The notes beneath the pieces are model-generated. The model saw only the letters and a list, made by a program, of their open reading frames with translations. It had not been told where the DNA came from and did not search any database. Below, in pieces: positions 18,930-26,492 of a stretch of 63,313 nt of DNA; positions within the stretch are counted from its first letter, which is position 1; each line of letters begins with the position of its first letter. Source of the DNA: an uncultured Chlorobiaceae bacterium (lineage in GTDB: Bacteria > Bacteroidota > Chlorobiia > Chlorobiales > Chlorobiaceae); assembly GCA_903869365.1 (NCBI GenBank), contig CAIPYV010000134.1:1-63313 (forward strand). The letters are read 5' to 3'. Both the position numbers and the translations under genes were made by a program.

Positions 18930-19335
18930 TTATAGTAGGAAATCAGAAAGCGTATTACGATTAATATACCTATCAAAAATCTATTCTCTATTGATGAGTC
19001 AACCGCCAGCGCAGGTTATAATAAAAAGGGGTCTTAACCCACCTTTTTGTAATCTCAAGGGAAACAAAGCCAGCAGTGATATACAAATGGAACCCGCAGG
19101 ACGGTGTGCAGCGCTCCGTGACCGCAAAAGCAGGCAACTACGGATCGCGCAGGAAAATGTTAAACCCTAACTAATCAAAATAACTGTGGTCGACCTTGCC
19201 GCAAACGGTTTTACCTCTCCTCCATCGCTCCTCTTTAATTTATTAGAGTCTCTCTCTTCAGAAAATAACTTTGTATTTTTTGAGTCATGAAAGATGGAGC
19301 AGAACAAAAGGCGCTTAAATTCAAATGACATAGGT
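18930..19335. other. Intergenic, nothing recognised
   Basis: Between two divergent genes; interrupted frames only. No clear promoter, hairpin or RNA gene recognised. Confidence 0.4.
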
Positions 19336-19842
19336 ATGAAAAAATTAACATCGAAAGGGTTGAAATGGCTTAAGGGGTTTCACCTCATTGCCGCTGCCTG
19401 CTGGATCGGAGGCGCAGTTTCTCTACTGGCGCTCTACTTCCTGAAAGATGGAGTTACTGAGGGGAACGTTCTGTACGGAATAAACAGGAGCATCCATCAT
19501 ATCGATATGTTGATCGTGGTCGTACCCGGGGCCATTGGAAGCCTCTTGACCGGGTTACTTTATTCTATATTCAGCAACTGGGGATTCTTTAGGCACAACT
19601 GGCTCACCTTCAAATGGATCGTGACCGTAACCGCGATTGTGTTCGGTACCTTTTTCCTCGGACCGTGGGAAACATCAATGATGGATATCTCCGGAAGAAT
19701 CGGCATTGCATCATTACAGAACCCCGCATACCTCTATAACCAGCAGATGAACCTGATTTACGGCACCGCTCAGGTAATGGTACTCATTATCACTGTATTT
19801 GTTTCCATCCTGAAGCCTTGGAAATCAAAAAAGAAACCATAA
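19336..19842 (+). CDS. Integral membrane protein (DUF2269/CopD-like)
   Basis: About 168 residues with four hydrophobic segments: FHLIAAACWIGGAVSLLALYF, MLIVVVPGAIGSLLTGLLYSIF, WIVTVTAIVFGTFFLGPW and LIYGTAQVMVLIITVFVSIL. The LKGFHLIAAACWIGGA opening with a His in the first helix resembles the DUF2269/CopD group of small membrane proteins. The start at 19336 (MKKLTSKGLKW) gives a natural N-terminus; an earlier ATG at 19294 would add 14 polar residues. Function unknown. Confidence 0.65.
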   Translation: MKKLTSKGLKWLKGFHLIAAACWIGGAVSLLALYFLKDGVTEGNVLYGINRSIHHIDMLIVVVPGAIGSLLTGLLYSIFSNWGFFRHNWLTFKWIVTVTAIVFGTFFLGPWETSMMDISGRIGIASLQNPAYLYNQQMNLIYGTAQVMVLIITVFVSILKPWKSKKKP

Positions 19843-20002
19843 ATCATAAGGTTGAACCTCATATTTTACACATCATAGCTATAGCCATCAGCTTGGCTAT
19901 CTTGTGTTGAGGCTCAAATATCCCCACCCCATCAATTGACGCATACATCAACCACAGCCTCTAACGCAAGAGTGCAGAACAGCACTGCTCTGTACCCCTT
20001 TC

Positions 20003-20245
20003 CTATCTGGTCAGTATTCCTTTATAGCTTCGTTCTATGTATGCATTATCGACAGTCTCATCCAAGCCATGCTTTTCGGCTTCATCGTAAAGGTGTTGTA
20101 TCAGATTTTGCCACTCCAATGAGGTGAGGTTGCTATCGCAATCTGTTTTGAGGTGCAGGTTGTAAAGGGCTGTGCTATCTTCTTTTATTCCTTTGTCCAC
20201 CAGACGGTAAACAATTTCGTTCCAGATGCCCTTTTTCATAATCAA
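20003..20245 (-). CDS. Hypothetical protein, 80 aa
   Basis: Starts MIMKKGIWNEIVYRLVDKGIKEDS; a mixed helical, acidic protein without recognised domain. The composition and the complete frame suggest a real small gene, but there is no family I can name. Neighbours give no functional hint. Confidence 0.45.
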   Translation of the reverse strand: MIMKKGIWNEIVYRLVDKGIKEDSTALYNLHLKTDCDSNLTSLEWQNLIQHLYDEAEKHGLDETVDNAYIERSYKGILTR

Positions 20246-20459
20246 CTTGTTTAAGAACGGAATGTTTGTCTTGCAATACTATCATCCAAATCTGACGGTG
20301 AAGCCCTGTAAGCCAATGCATTAAAGTTCGAAGGGCATAAGCTGAACCTTGTTTATCGTTGAGAGTTACAGAACCATGTTAACAATATAACGAGAGGCAA
20401 GCTGGATTTTGTTGGGTTTGGCTTTGTTTGCAATTCTGTAACAGAAATACCGAAGGCGG

Positions 20460-20612
20460 TCAGTCTTTCATCCACTCTTCTGCTTCAAGCCAGTCTTCGA
20501 CATCTGATCCGATTTTTCTTCCTTTCCATTCCCAGAGGTAATACGCAGAAAGTCTGATCACTTCCTCGTACTGTTCCAAAGATATGTCTCTTTCGTTCCT
20601 TTCGTCTGACAT
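20460..20612 (-). CDS. DUF2934-like small protein
   Basis: From the ATG at 20612 the product is about 50 residues: a polar start, then EEVIRLSAYYLWEWKGRKIGSDVEDWLEAEEWMKD. The pattern IR..AYYLWE..GR..GSD..DWL.AE is that of DUF2934, a short helical domain of unknown function. Upstream methionines would add an unlikely Cys/Phe-rich extension. Confidence 0.6.
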   Translation of the reverse strand: MSDERNERDISLEQYEEVIRLSAYYLWEWKGRKIGSDVEDWLEAEEWMKD

Positions 20613-20833
20613 GGTTGCTCTCATTGATTGGTTTGTCTGGCAAGGAAAATCACATGAATTTTTTAATTCACAATGTAGCATAATAAAAAATGGTTCCAAT
20701 TCTTCAAGCTCTTGACAAGAGAAACTCTGTTACATTGGTGCAAATTCTTTAGTGCTTTTATGAGTGTTATGCTGGCAAGAGTGGCGTCAGGCCTTATTGA
20801 AATGGTTTTCGGGAAGGAAATCGCCATGAAGAG

Positions 20834-21205
20834 ATGATTGTTGTTTTTATGGCTGTTTTGAAGAAATTTGAACTGGTTGATGAGTCTCTGGCCATTTTTG
20901 ATCTGCTGAAGAAGCAGACGCTGACACCACAGGAGAGTAAACGAATCAAGAAAGTGGCGGTAGAGTTGCTTGAAAAACTGAAAGCCGAAAAACTCAAAAT
21001 CGATCACTGGCAGGAAAAAGAGTCAGCCCGTGATGCTGTCCGAATTGCGATTCAGGATTTTCTCTGGAGCGACAATACAGGGTTGCCACTGGAGTGCTAT
21101 AGTGAAAAAGAGGTTCAGAGTAAAGCGGAAGAGATATTCCGGCATGTCTATCGTGTTTATCCAAGAGTTCCTTCGCCGTTTTACAGTGGTATTGTTGCGG
21201 CTTGA
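20834..21205 (+). pseudogene. hsdR: Type I restriction enzyme HsdR, C-terminal remnant
   Basis: The sequence LKKFELVDESLAIFDLLKKQTLTPQE...IKKVAVELLEKLKAEKLKIDHWQEKESARDAVRIAIQDFLWSDNTGLP...EKAEEIFRHVYRVYP matches the extreme C-terminal domain of EcoEI-type HsdR. The helicase and nuclease domains are absent and there are no hsdM/hsdS genes in the window. It begins abruptly after 20834. Remnant. Confidence 0.8.
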
Positions 21206-21631
21206 AAAGTAACTGATTTTTTTGCTTCACATTGGCAATCTACTCTCGTTACTTGGCTTGTCTTTCGCGCATTTTTCTCGCTCGCCGCACTGAGGGGAGT
21301 GGTTGATGTCGCGGTCTGCTGGGCTAAGTTTTGTTTTGTTAGTATCACTATTCAACAACGTCCCCTATGATATGAATGGAAAAATCTTTAAATTTTAATC
21401 AATTGTAGTTTTTGTGTCGTCCAAACACTGAACTTCATTATCCGCTCGGTTGCATTAGAATTTATCTGTTGTTTATTCCGATGTATTCGTTTGCCTTCGT
21501 ATAAAGCGCTTCTTGGCAGAATCAGAGGAAGATTAATTTACCAGCATTTATTCCGTTAGCTTCAAGGCATTTCTACAAGTGTTATAGGGTGGGCTGACAA
21601 TATTATCAACTTAAAAATTCACGGAGGCGAT
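21206..21631. other. Intergenic with repeat copy 2 upstream of the RiPP-like locus
   Basis: No gene. Contains the 23-bp repeat at 21343-21365. The last part holds a strong ribosome binding site (GGAGGCGAT) directly before the ATG of the leader-peptide gene. Confidence 0.5.
21343..21365 (+). repeat. RAYT-linked 23-bp repeat, copy 2 (one mismatch)
   Basis: TATCACTATTCAACAACGTC followed by CCC; differs from the consensus at one base (A for G at position 5). Its left flank GTTTTGTTTTGTTAG closely matches that of copy 7. Confidence 0.85.
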
Positions 21632-21898
21632 ATGTCTATTGAACAGGTAAAGGCGTTTATGCAGGATGTCCTTGAAAATCCCTGTATGAAGGATGATGTC
21701 GTGAAGTGCAGCACAATCGAAGAACGGTTGACGTTTGCAACGTCAAATGGGTATGGTGTTACAATCGATGACTTCAGGGAAGTGGCAGCAACCTTCAACT
21801 CCGGTTTTAAGAAGTGTGAGACTCCCGATTCAGGGGGGCGTTTACTCTGGAACGAAAGCAGTTGTTATCAATATCATCCTGCTCCTAAGATGGTTTGA
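21632..21898 (+). CDS. Nif11-type leader peptide (RiPP precursor candidate)
   Basis: An 88-residue peptide whose N-terminal half fits the Nif11-like leader family: MSIEQVKAFMQDVLENP, then a T-x-EERLTFATSNGYGVTIDDFREVA block. Nif11 leaders recruit maturases that modify a C-terminal core. The tail (about 53-88) is polar and aromatic with Cys62, Cys78, two Tyr, a Trp and prolines, and a Gly-Gly at 68-69 that could mark a leader-cleavage site, leaving a 19-residue core containing Cys78. Whether cleavage occurs there is inference. The gene has a strong ribosome binding site and lies upstream of a membrane protein, a radical SAM/SPASM enzyme and a patatin on the same strand. One precursor only is seen. 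Confidence 0.75.
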   Translation: MSIEQVKAFMQDVLENPCMKDDVVKCSTIEERLTFATSNGYGVTIDDFREVAATFNSGFKKCETPDSGGRLLWNESSCYQYHPAPKMV

Positions 21899-22020
21899 AT
21901 GAATAGCTATTTTATTGCTCCGTCAATAGTAGTCAGGTTGAGTCGGTGTTGCCGGAGCAAGAGGTTACTGTTTCAGATGAGTCGAATACGTTGAGTTCAA
22001 AGTTATCCTTTGGGAGATCT

Positions 22021-22836
22021 ATGGGCGAAAAGGTAGAACAGCAGAAAAGCATTAAAGCTTTACATGCAGGAGGAAAAGACGATTTAGGAAACACTATTAT
22101 CCAAGTTCTGGCTTCGGGAAGTGAATTTGCTATTTATGAAATTGATCATCCGGATATTAGTGAAAGGTTGCGAGTGACTATCGATGGCCGTACCGATGAA
22201 CGCGAACATGAACTGGCTGAAAGATATAATAAGGTAAACCAGAAATATCTCGAGGCAATTGGGCTTCTTTACAGGTCTGCGAATCTTGGAGTGATGAAAA
22301 CTCGCGTGGCACATGTACTCGCGACTGTTCTCTCATCCGATAAAGATGATGGAAATAGGGAGTTTGATGAGCTTATCCACAAAATAAACGACGAGTATCA
22401 GCAGGTCACCGTCAACCGCATATTTTATTTGCTGCCGACATTGCTCTCAACCGCAATGATCTCTTTCGAAGCTTTTTACCTGGCTTGGTCGGATCAGCGC
22501 GGTGCTCCTTTATGGCCTGTGACCTGCGTGTTGCTGGGTTCGTGCTTAGGCGGTTCGCTTTCAATATTTTCAGGATTAAAAAAATTCAAGTTCGAAGAGT
22601 ATTCAAAATCGGCGTTGTATTTGATGTTCGGCATGGAACGAGTTTTGCTTGCATGTATTGCGGGTGTTGTCGCTTATGCGCTTGTCCATAGTGACATTAT
22701 CAATCTCAACAAATTATCTCTCAAGAATGAGTGGAATGTAATTATCGTTTCTATCGTTGCTGGCTTTTCTGAATCCTTAATACCGAGTGTCATTGAAAAG
22801 ATATCAAAGAATATAACCGAGAAAAAGCCTGAGTGA
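22021..22836 (+). CDS. Membrane protein with four C-terminal TM segments, unknown family
   Basis: Start chosen at 22021 because GGGAGA lies 6 nt upstream; an in-frame GTG at 21946 has no such site. The product is 271 residues: a charged cytoplasmic N-terminal half followed by hydrophobic segments around FYLLPTLLSTAMISFEAFYLAW, WPVTCVLLGSCLGGSLSIF, VLLACIAGVVAYALVHS and VIIVSIVAGFSESLIPSVI. The last segment, with AGFSE near its end, resembles a motif of bacterial membrane proteins of unknown role. The stop overlaps the GTG of the radical SAM gene, so the two are translationally coupled. It might anchor or export the modified peptide, but it has no ATPase or peptidase domain. Confidence 0.7.
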   Translation: MGEKVEQQKSIKALHAGGKDDLGNTIIQVLASGSEFAIYEIDHPDISERLRVTIDGRTDEREHELAERYNKVNQKYLEAIGLLYRSANLGVMKTRVAHVLATVLSSDKDDGNREFDELIHKINDEYQQVTVNRIFYLLPTLLSTAMISFEAFYLAWSDQRGAPLWPVTCVLLGSCLGGSLSIFSGLKKFKFEEYSKSALYLMFGMERVLLACIAGVVAYALVHSDIINLNKLSLKNEWNVIIVSIVAGFSESLIPSVIEKISKNITEKKPE

Positions 22837-24269
22837 TCTCTTTGCTTGAACACGTCATGAAATCATGGTCAATTTACAATAGGCCGTTTTATGCTGAGCG
22901 TTATGGCTATTTTCTCTACAACGCTTTATCTGGCCGGCTTCTTCAATATGACGAACCGCATTCTCGCCTGATTGAGTCTATCAGGAGTGGAGGAGGGTAT
23001 TCCGGCTATGAGGATGATCAGGATTTCATGGAAACGCTGGATCAAAACGGGTTTATTCTCGATAAACGGGATGAAGTTCGAATGCTGATGCGGAAACGGG
23101 AGATGCGCGATCAGAAGTGTGCTGACGCATCTCAACTGGTTCTCTGCATCTGTCCGACTCTTCAATGCAACTTTCGATGCGCCTACTGCTATGAACTCAG
23201 CCAGAGTGACAGCACCGTCATGAGTCTGGAGACAATTGGCAGACTCATCGATTTCATCAAAAGGCATGAGGCGTGCCGCAAACTTTCCATTACTTGGTAT
23301 GGCGGCGAGCCGACCATGGCGTTCGAGGTTGTCGAAACCCTTACGGAACGGTTTCTTGATCTCTTTCCAAACTATGATTGTGCGTCGCTTGTCACCAATG
23401 CCTACCTTCTTGATCGAGAAAAAACTGAAAAGCTGAACCGGCTTAAAATTACCAATGTGCAAGTGACGCTGGATGGGCCGGCTTCTACACATGACAGACG
23501 AAGGCCTTTGAAAAGCGGCGCATCAACCTATAGGAGGATTATTGAAAATCTCGATATACTGATGAATTCATCTTATAACGGTTCCTGCTCTATCAGGGTT
23601 AATATTGACAGGAGCAATCGAACAGCATTCTCTGGCCTTCGTTCTGAACTTCTCGACCGTTATAAAAATAAACCTCTCACGGTATATCCATATCGACTTA
23701 GCACGACACACTGCAGGGCTGATGCCGAGATAGGGGAGATGGGGAGGGATGAGTGGGCTGATTTTATTGTTCGTGGGTATCATGAAAACGATATTGTGCC
23801 AGAAAGAGGGTTTTACCCGGACAGCCAAGCTTTGAACACCTGTATGGCCAGCATGGATCACGGTTACGTGGTTGCCCCTAATGGCGAATTGTATAAATGC
23901 TGGAAAGATGTTGGCCGGAAAAGTATGATCGCAGGCTCTGTTTTCAGCAGCAAACCGGATGAGCGCAACGGAATAGCTTCAAGTTATCGAACGGTGGGCG
24001 ATCCTTTCCTGAATTCCGAATGTTTGGAATGTCGGGTTTTTCCGATCTGTGGCGGCGGATGTGTAAAAAAGCGCCTTGAGGCGCAGCAAGATGCTGACTC
24101 GGGTATCGACTTCTGCTCCCCCTATAAGGAGTCCCTCGAGGTTTATCTTGCAGCCTCTATTGACATCTATCACAAAAGGGAGATCTGCGATATCATTTTT
24201 GGACGTACTGATTGGCTGACGATGGATAAAGGCTATCGTCTTATTGACCCTTATCATGTCTTCAAATAA
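22833..24269 (+). CDS. Radical SAM/SPASM peptide maturase
   Basis: A 478-residue enzyme (GTG start overlapping the previous stop; an ATG at 22857 is also possible). The radical SAM cluster motif is CNFRCAYC (Cys112, Cys116, Cys119). WYGGEPTMAFE is the GGE-type SAM-binding motif and VQVTLDGPASTHDRRR is typical of peptide-modifying members. The C-terminal SPASM domain has many Cys (CMAS, YKCWKD, ECLECRVFPICGGGCVKKR, DFCSPYK) to hold auxiliary [4Fe-4S] clusters. Such enzymes install thioether or C-C crosslinks, epimerise, or excise residues in ribosomal peptides. The upstream Nif11-type peptide is the obvious substrate candidate. The particular modification cannot be read from the sequence. Confidence 0.92.
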   Translation: MISLLEHVMKSWSIYNRPFYAERYGYFLYNALSGRLLQYDEPHSRLIESIRSGGGYSGYEDDQDFMETLDQNGFILDKRDEVRMLMRKREMRDQKCADASQLVLCICPTLQCNFRCAYCYELSQSDSTVMSLETIGRLIDFIKRHEACRKLSITWYGGEPTMAFEVVETLTERFLDLFPNYDCASLVTNAYLLDREKTEKLNRLKITNVQVTLDGPASTHDRRRPLKSGASTYRRIIENLDILMNSSYNGSCSIRVNIDRSNRTAFSGLRSELLDRYKNKPLTVYPYRLSTTHCRADAEIGEMGRDEWADFIVRGYHENDIVPERGFYPDSQALNTCMASMDHGYVVAPNGELYKCWKDVGRKSMIAGSVFSSKPDERNGIASSYRTVGDPFLNSECLECRVFPICGGGCVKKRLEAQQDADSGIDFCSPYKESLEVYLAASIDIYHKREICDIIFGRTDWLTMDKGYRLIDPYHVFK

Positions 24270-24282
24270 ACAAGGGGGGAGA

Positions 24283-25917
24283 ATGACAAAGAAATTAGCA
24301 ATCACAGTCTCGGGTGCGGTTTCGCTTGGGAGTTTTGAGGCTGGAGTTATGTATGAGATCATCCGAGCTATTGGCGAGCATAACAGCGCCCTGCCAGAAA
24401 ATGATCCTAATCGCATTGAAATTGATGTCCTAACGGGCGCGTCAGCTGGCGGTATGACTGCTACCATTTGTGCCCAGAAATTGATGTTTGAGGCCAGTTC
24501 GCTGGAGGGTGCCTATTCCAACTCTCTCTTTGCGCCATGGGTGGCCAAGGTAAATATTATGGATTTGCTTCAGGAGCGTCCTGGAGACAGTAGGAGTAAA
24601 TCAATTCTTTCATCGCAGTTTGTTGAAGAAATCTCAAGAAACTACATTACGGCACGTTATGCGAGTCACCTTGATCCTGTTCGGTTAAAGCATGCGGCAT
24701 CGGCTAACAAGATATGGCTTGGACTGGCTCTTGCCAATCTGAATGGTGTGGACTACAGCCATCCGATCCTTCCGAATGGAAAGTTCATTTATACCCGTTT
24801 TCAGGATGAATTGATTGCCGAGATTGATAACATTTCGACAGACGATACGCTTGAATATTGGGAGGCGTTAAGAAATGCGGCTGTTTCGTGCGGTGCTTTT
24901 CCTTTTGCGTTTAAGCCCGTAACAGTTTTACGCAGCCCCCGTGAATACCTTTTTCCAAAACCAGAGACACCGATACTTGAGTCTGAAGCGTTTTGCTATA
25001 CTGACGGAGGTACGTTCCAGAATGAGCCGTTAGGGTTAGCCAAGACGCTCGTTGACAAGTTGGACCCAGGGCATATAGATACCGCTGATCGTTATTATCT
25101 GTTTGTTTCCCCGGGTGAAAAAAAATCTGTTGCTTCAACCGATTTCACTGCGGAAAAGGCGGATTTTATTCCATTTACGATGCAACTGATATCGGCTATC
25201 TTCAATCAAGGTCGATTCCAGGATTGGGTTATGGCGGATAAAGTAAATGCTCAGATTGATCTGTTGAACTCGCGGGCGAAGGGGCTTGCAGTGATGCTAA
25301 CGGGGGATTCACCTGATGCAAAGCAACTTACAAAAACGCTTAACGATGGAACAAAAAATCTGTTGGCTGCGCTTTTCGGCACAAGTGATGGCAGTCAGAA
25401 TGAGATCAATAAAAATCGTACACGCCTCAGAATCCTGTTTGCTGAAGAACTCTCATCACTTTCAGCCAATGCCAAGGAGGCACTGATTGATTCAATCCTG
25501 ACCCTGGAAAAGGCGGCTAACCTTGCTGACAAGGATGAAATGAAAATCCTTGGCATTACTGCTAAGGATACAGAGCTTGCAAGTTCGGACATGTTTGCTT
25601 TTGCTGGCTTCTTTGATTTGAGATATCGTAAACATGATTATGATGTAGGTCGCAAAAAGGCTCAGGTTTTCTTGAAAGACTCTGCATGTCCACTGGGGAA
25701 ACTCAATTTCACGCCTGAGACAGTTGACCCCATTGACGAAAGTCTGAACAATATGAAGTTGGAGGGAATGCCAGAGAAAATTCGTGAAGAAATTTGTGAC
25801 CGATTTGGGGATCGCATTAAAGATACTCTCCAAAAAGCGGGCTTGAACACCGCAGTACGTTTTGCCGTTTACAATTTTGTTATAAAACCAAAGCTGCGCA
25901 AGTTTTTGAAACTATAG
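24283..25917 (+). CDS. Patatin-like phospholipase in the RiPP-like operon
   Basis: Start set at 24283, where GGGGGGAGA lies just upstream; the product is about 544 residues. Patatin hallmarks: an oxyanion-loop-like GAVSLGSFEAGVMYE near the N-terminus, nucleophile Ser54 in GASAGG, and the Asp241 of the DGG dyad motif in YTDGGTFQNEP. These form the Ser-Asp dyad of lipid acyl hydrolases. About 300 further residues follow without a recognised domain. The gene starts 13 bp after the radical SAM stop, so it is in the same operon. A lipase here might act on a lipidated or membrane-targeted peptide, or be an effector; both are speculation. Patatins also serve as membrane-destroying effectors in some phage-defence systems. 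Confidence 0.88.
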   Translation: MTKKLAITVSGAVSLGSFEAGVMYEIIRAIGEHNSALPENDPNRIEIDVLTGASAGGMTATICAQKLMFEASSLEGAYSNSLFAPWVAKVNIMDLLQERPGDSRSKSILSSQFVEEISRNYITARYASHLDPVRLKHAASANKIWLGLALANLNGVDYSHPILPNGKFIYTRFQDELIAEIDNISTDDTLEYWEALRNAAVSCGAFPFAFKPVTVLRSPREYLFPKPETPILESEAFCYTDGGTFQNEPLGLAKTLVDKLDPGHIDTADRYYLFVSPGEKKSVASTDFTAEKADFIPFTMQLISAIFNQGRFQDWVMADKVNAQIDLLNSRAKGLAVMLTGDSPDAKQLTKTLNDGTKNLLAALFGTSDGSQNEINKNRTRLRILFAEELSSLSANAKEALIDSILTLEKAANLADKDEMKILGITAKDTELASSDMFAFAGFFDLRYRKHDYDVGRKKAQVFLKDSACPLGKLNFTPETVDPIDESLNNMKLEGMPEKIREEICDRFGDRIKDTLQKAGLNTAVRFAVYNFVIKPKLRKFLKL

Positions 25918-25930
25918 AAAGAGATTGGCG

Positions 25931-25946
25931 AGTGCTGAGTGCTGAG
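25931..25946 (+). repeat. AGTGCTGAGTGCTGAG short repeat
   Basis: Double copy of the 9-mer family, 14 bp after the stop of the patatin gene. Confidence 0.55.
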
Positions 25947-26091
25947 ATACATCGGGGTTTGCATCGGTCGTTTGAACGTATAGGTTGAGATATTTTTATT
26001 ACTCTTATCGACCAAGTGCAGCCGATCGGTGGCTCTTTTCCGGCGGAGAAGGTGGTTCGGTTTGCTTGTGTGATTACCTTCTTCGAAGAGG

Positions 26092-26340
26092 TTAATTTAC
26101 AGTGATGTAATCCTTCTCTTTTGTCGCATCCTCAATTACCGGCAGTCCAAAAAAAAATTCCGCATCATCAACATTTTTCGGTGCAACCACTTTATTTTTA
26201 AAATCATCCCTTATCCTCGCCATGAGTTCAGGATGAACAGTTACGGATGCGGGATTTTTGACGGTACGGAATCCATAAAAAATTGCCGCTATAACCTTTT
26301 CACGTAAAAAATCGCAGCCTACATCATACTTCTTTTCCAT
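26092..26340 (-). CDS. Hypothetical protein, 82 aa
   Basis: The ATG at 26340 is preceded by GGGAGG at ideal distance. The product MEKKYDVGCDFLREKVIAAIFYGFRTVKNPASVTVHPELMARIRDDFKN...DDAEFFFGLPVIED has no domain I can name. It is divergent from the DGR target gene at 26493 with about 150 bp between starts. A real gene on the strength of its ribosome binding site. Confidence 0.6.
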   Translation of the reverse strand: MEKKYDVGCDFLREKVIAAIFYGFRTVKNPASVTVHPELMARIRDDFKNKVVAPKNVDDAEFFFGLPVIEDATKEKDYITVN

Positions 26341-26492
26341 TTTCCTCCCTGTTTTCGTTTCAGAAATATACCATAATGGCATTTCCGTGACCAAATTATA
26401 TGGGTGTTGATTGTTGGAGCAATATACTTTTAAATTGGTTTTGAAAGATGCATTATCGGGCTGATATTGCATTATCGGGAGTGCGCCTCATC

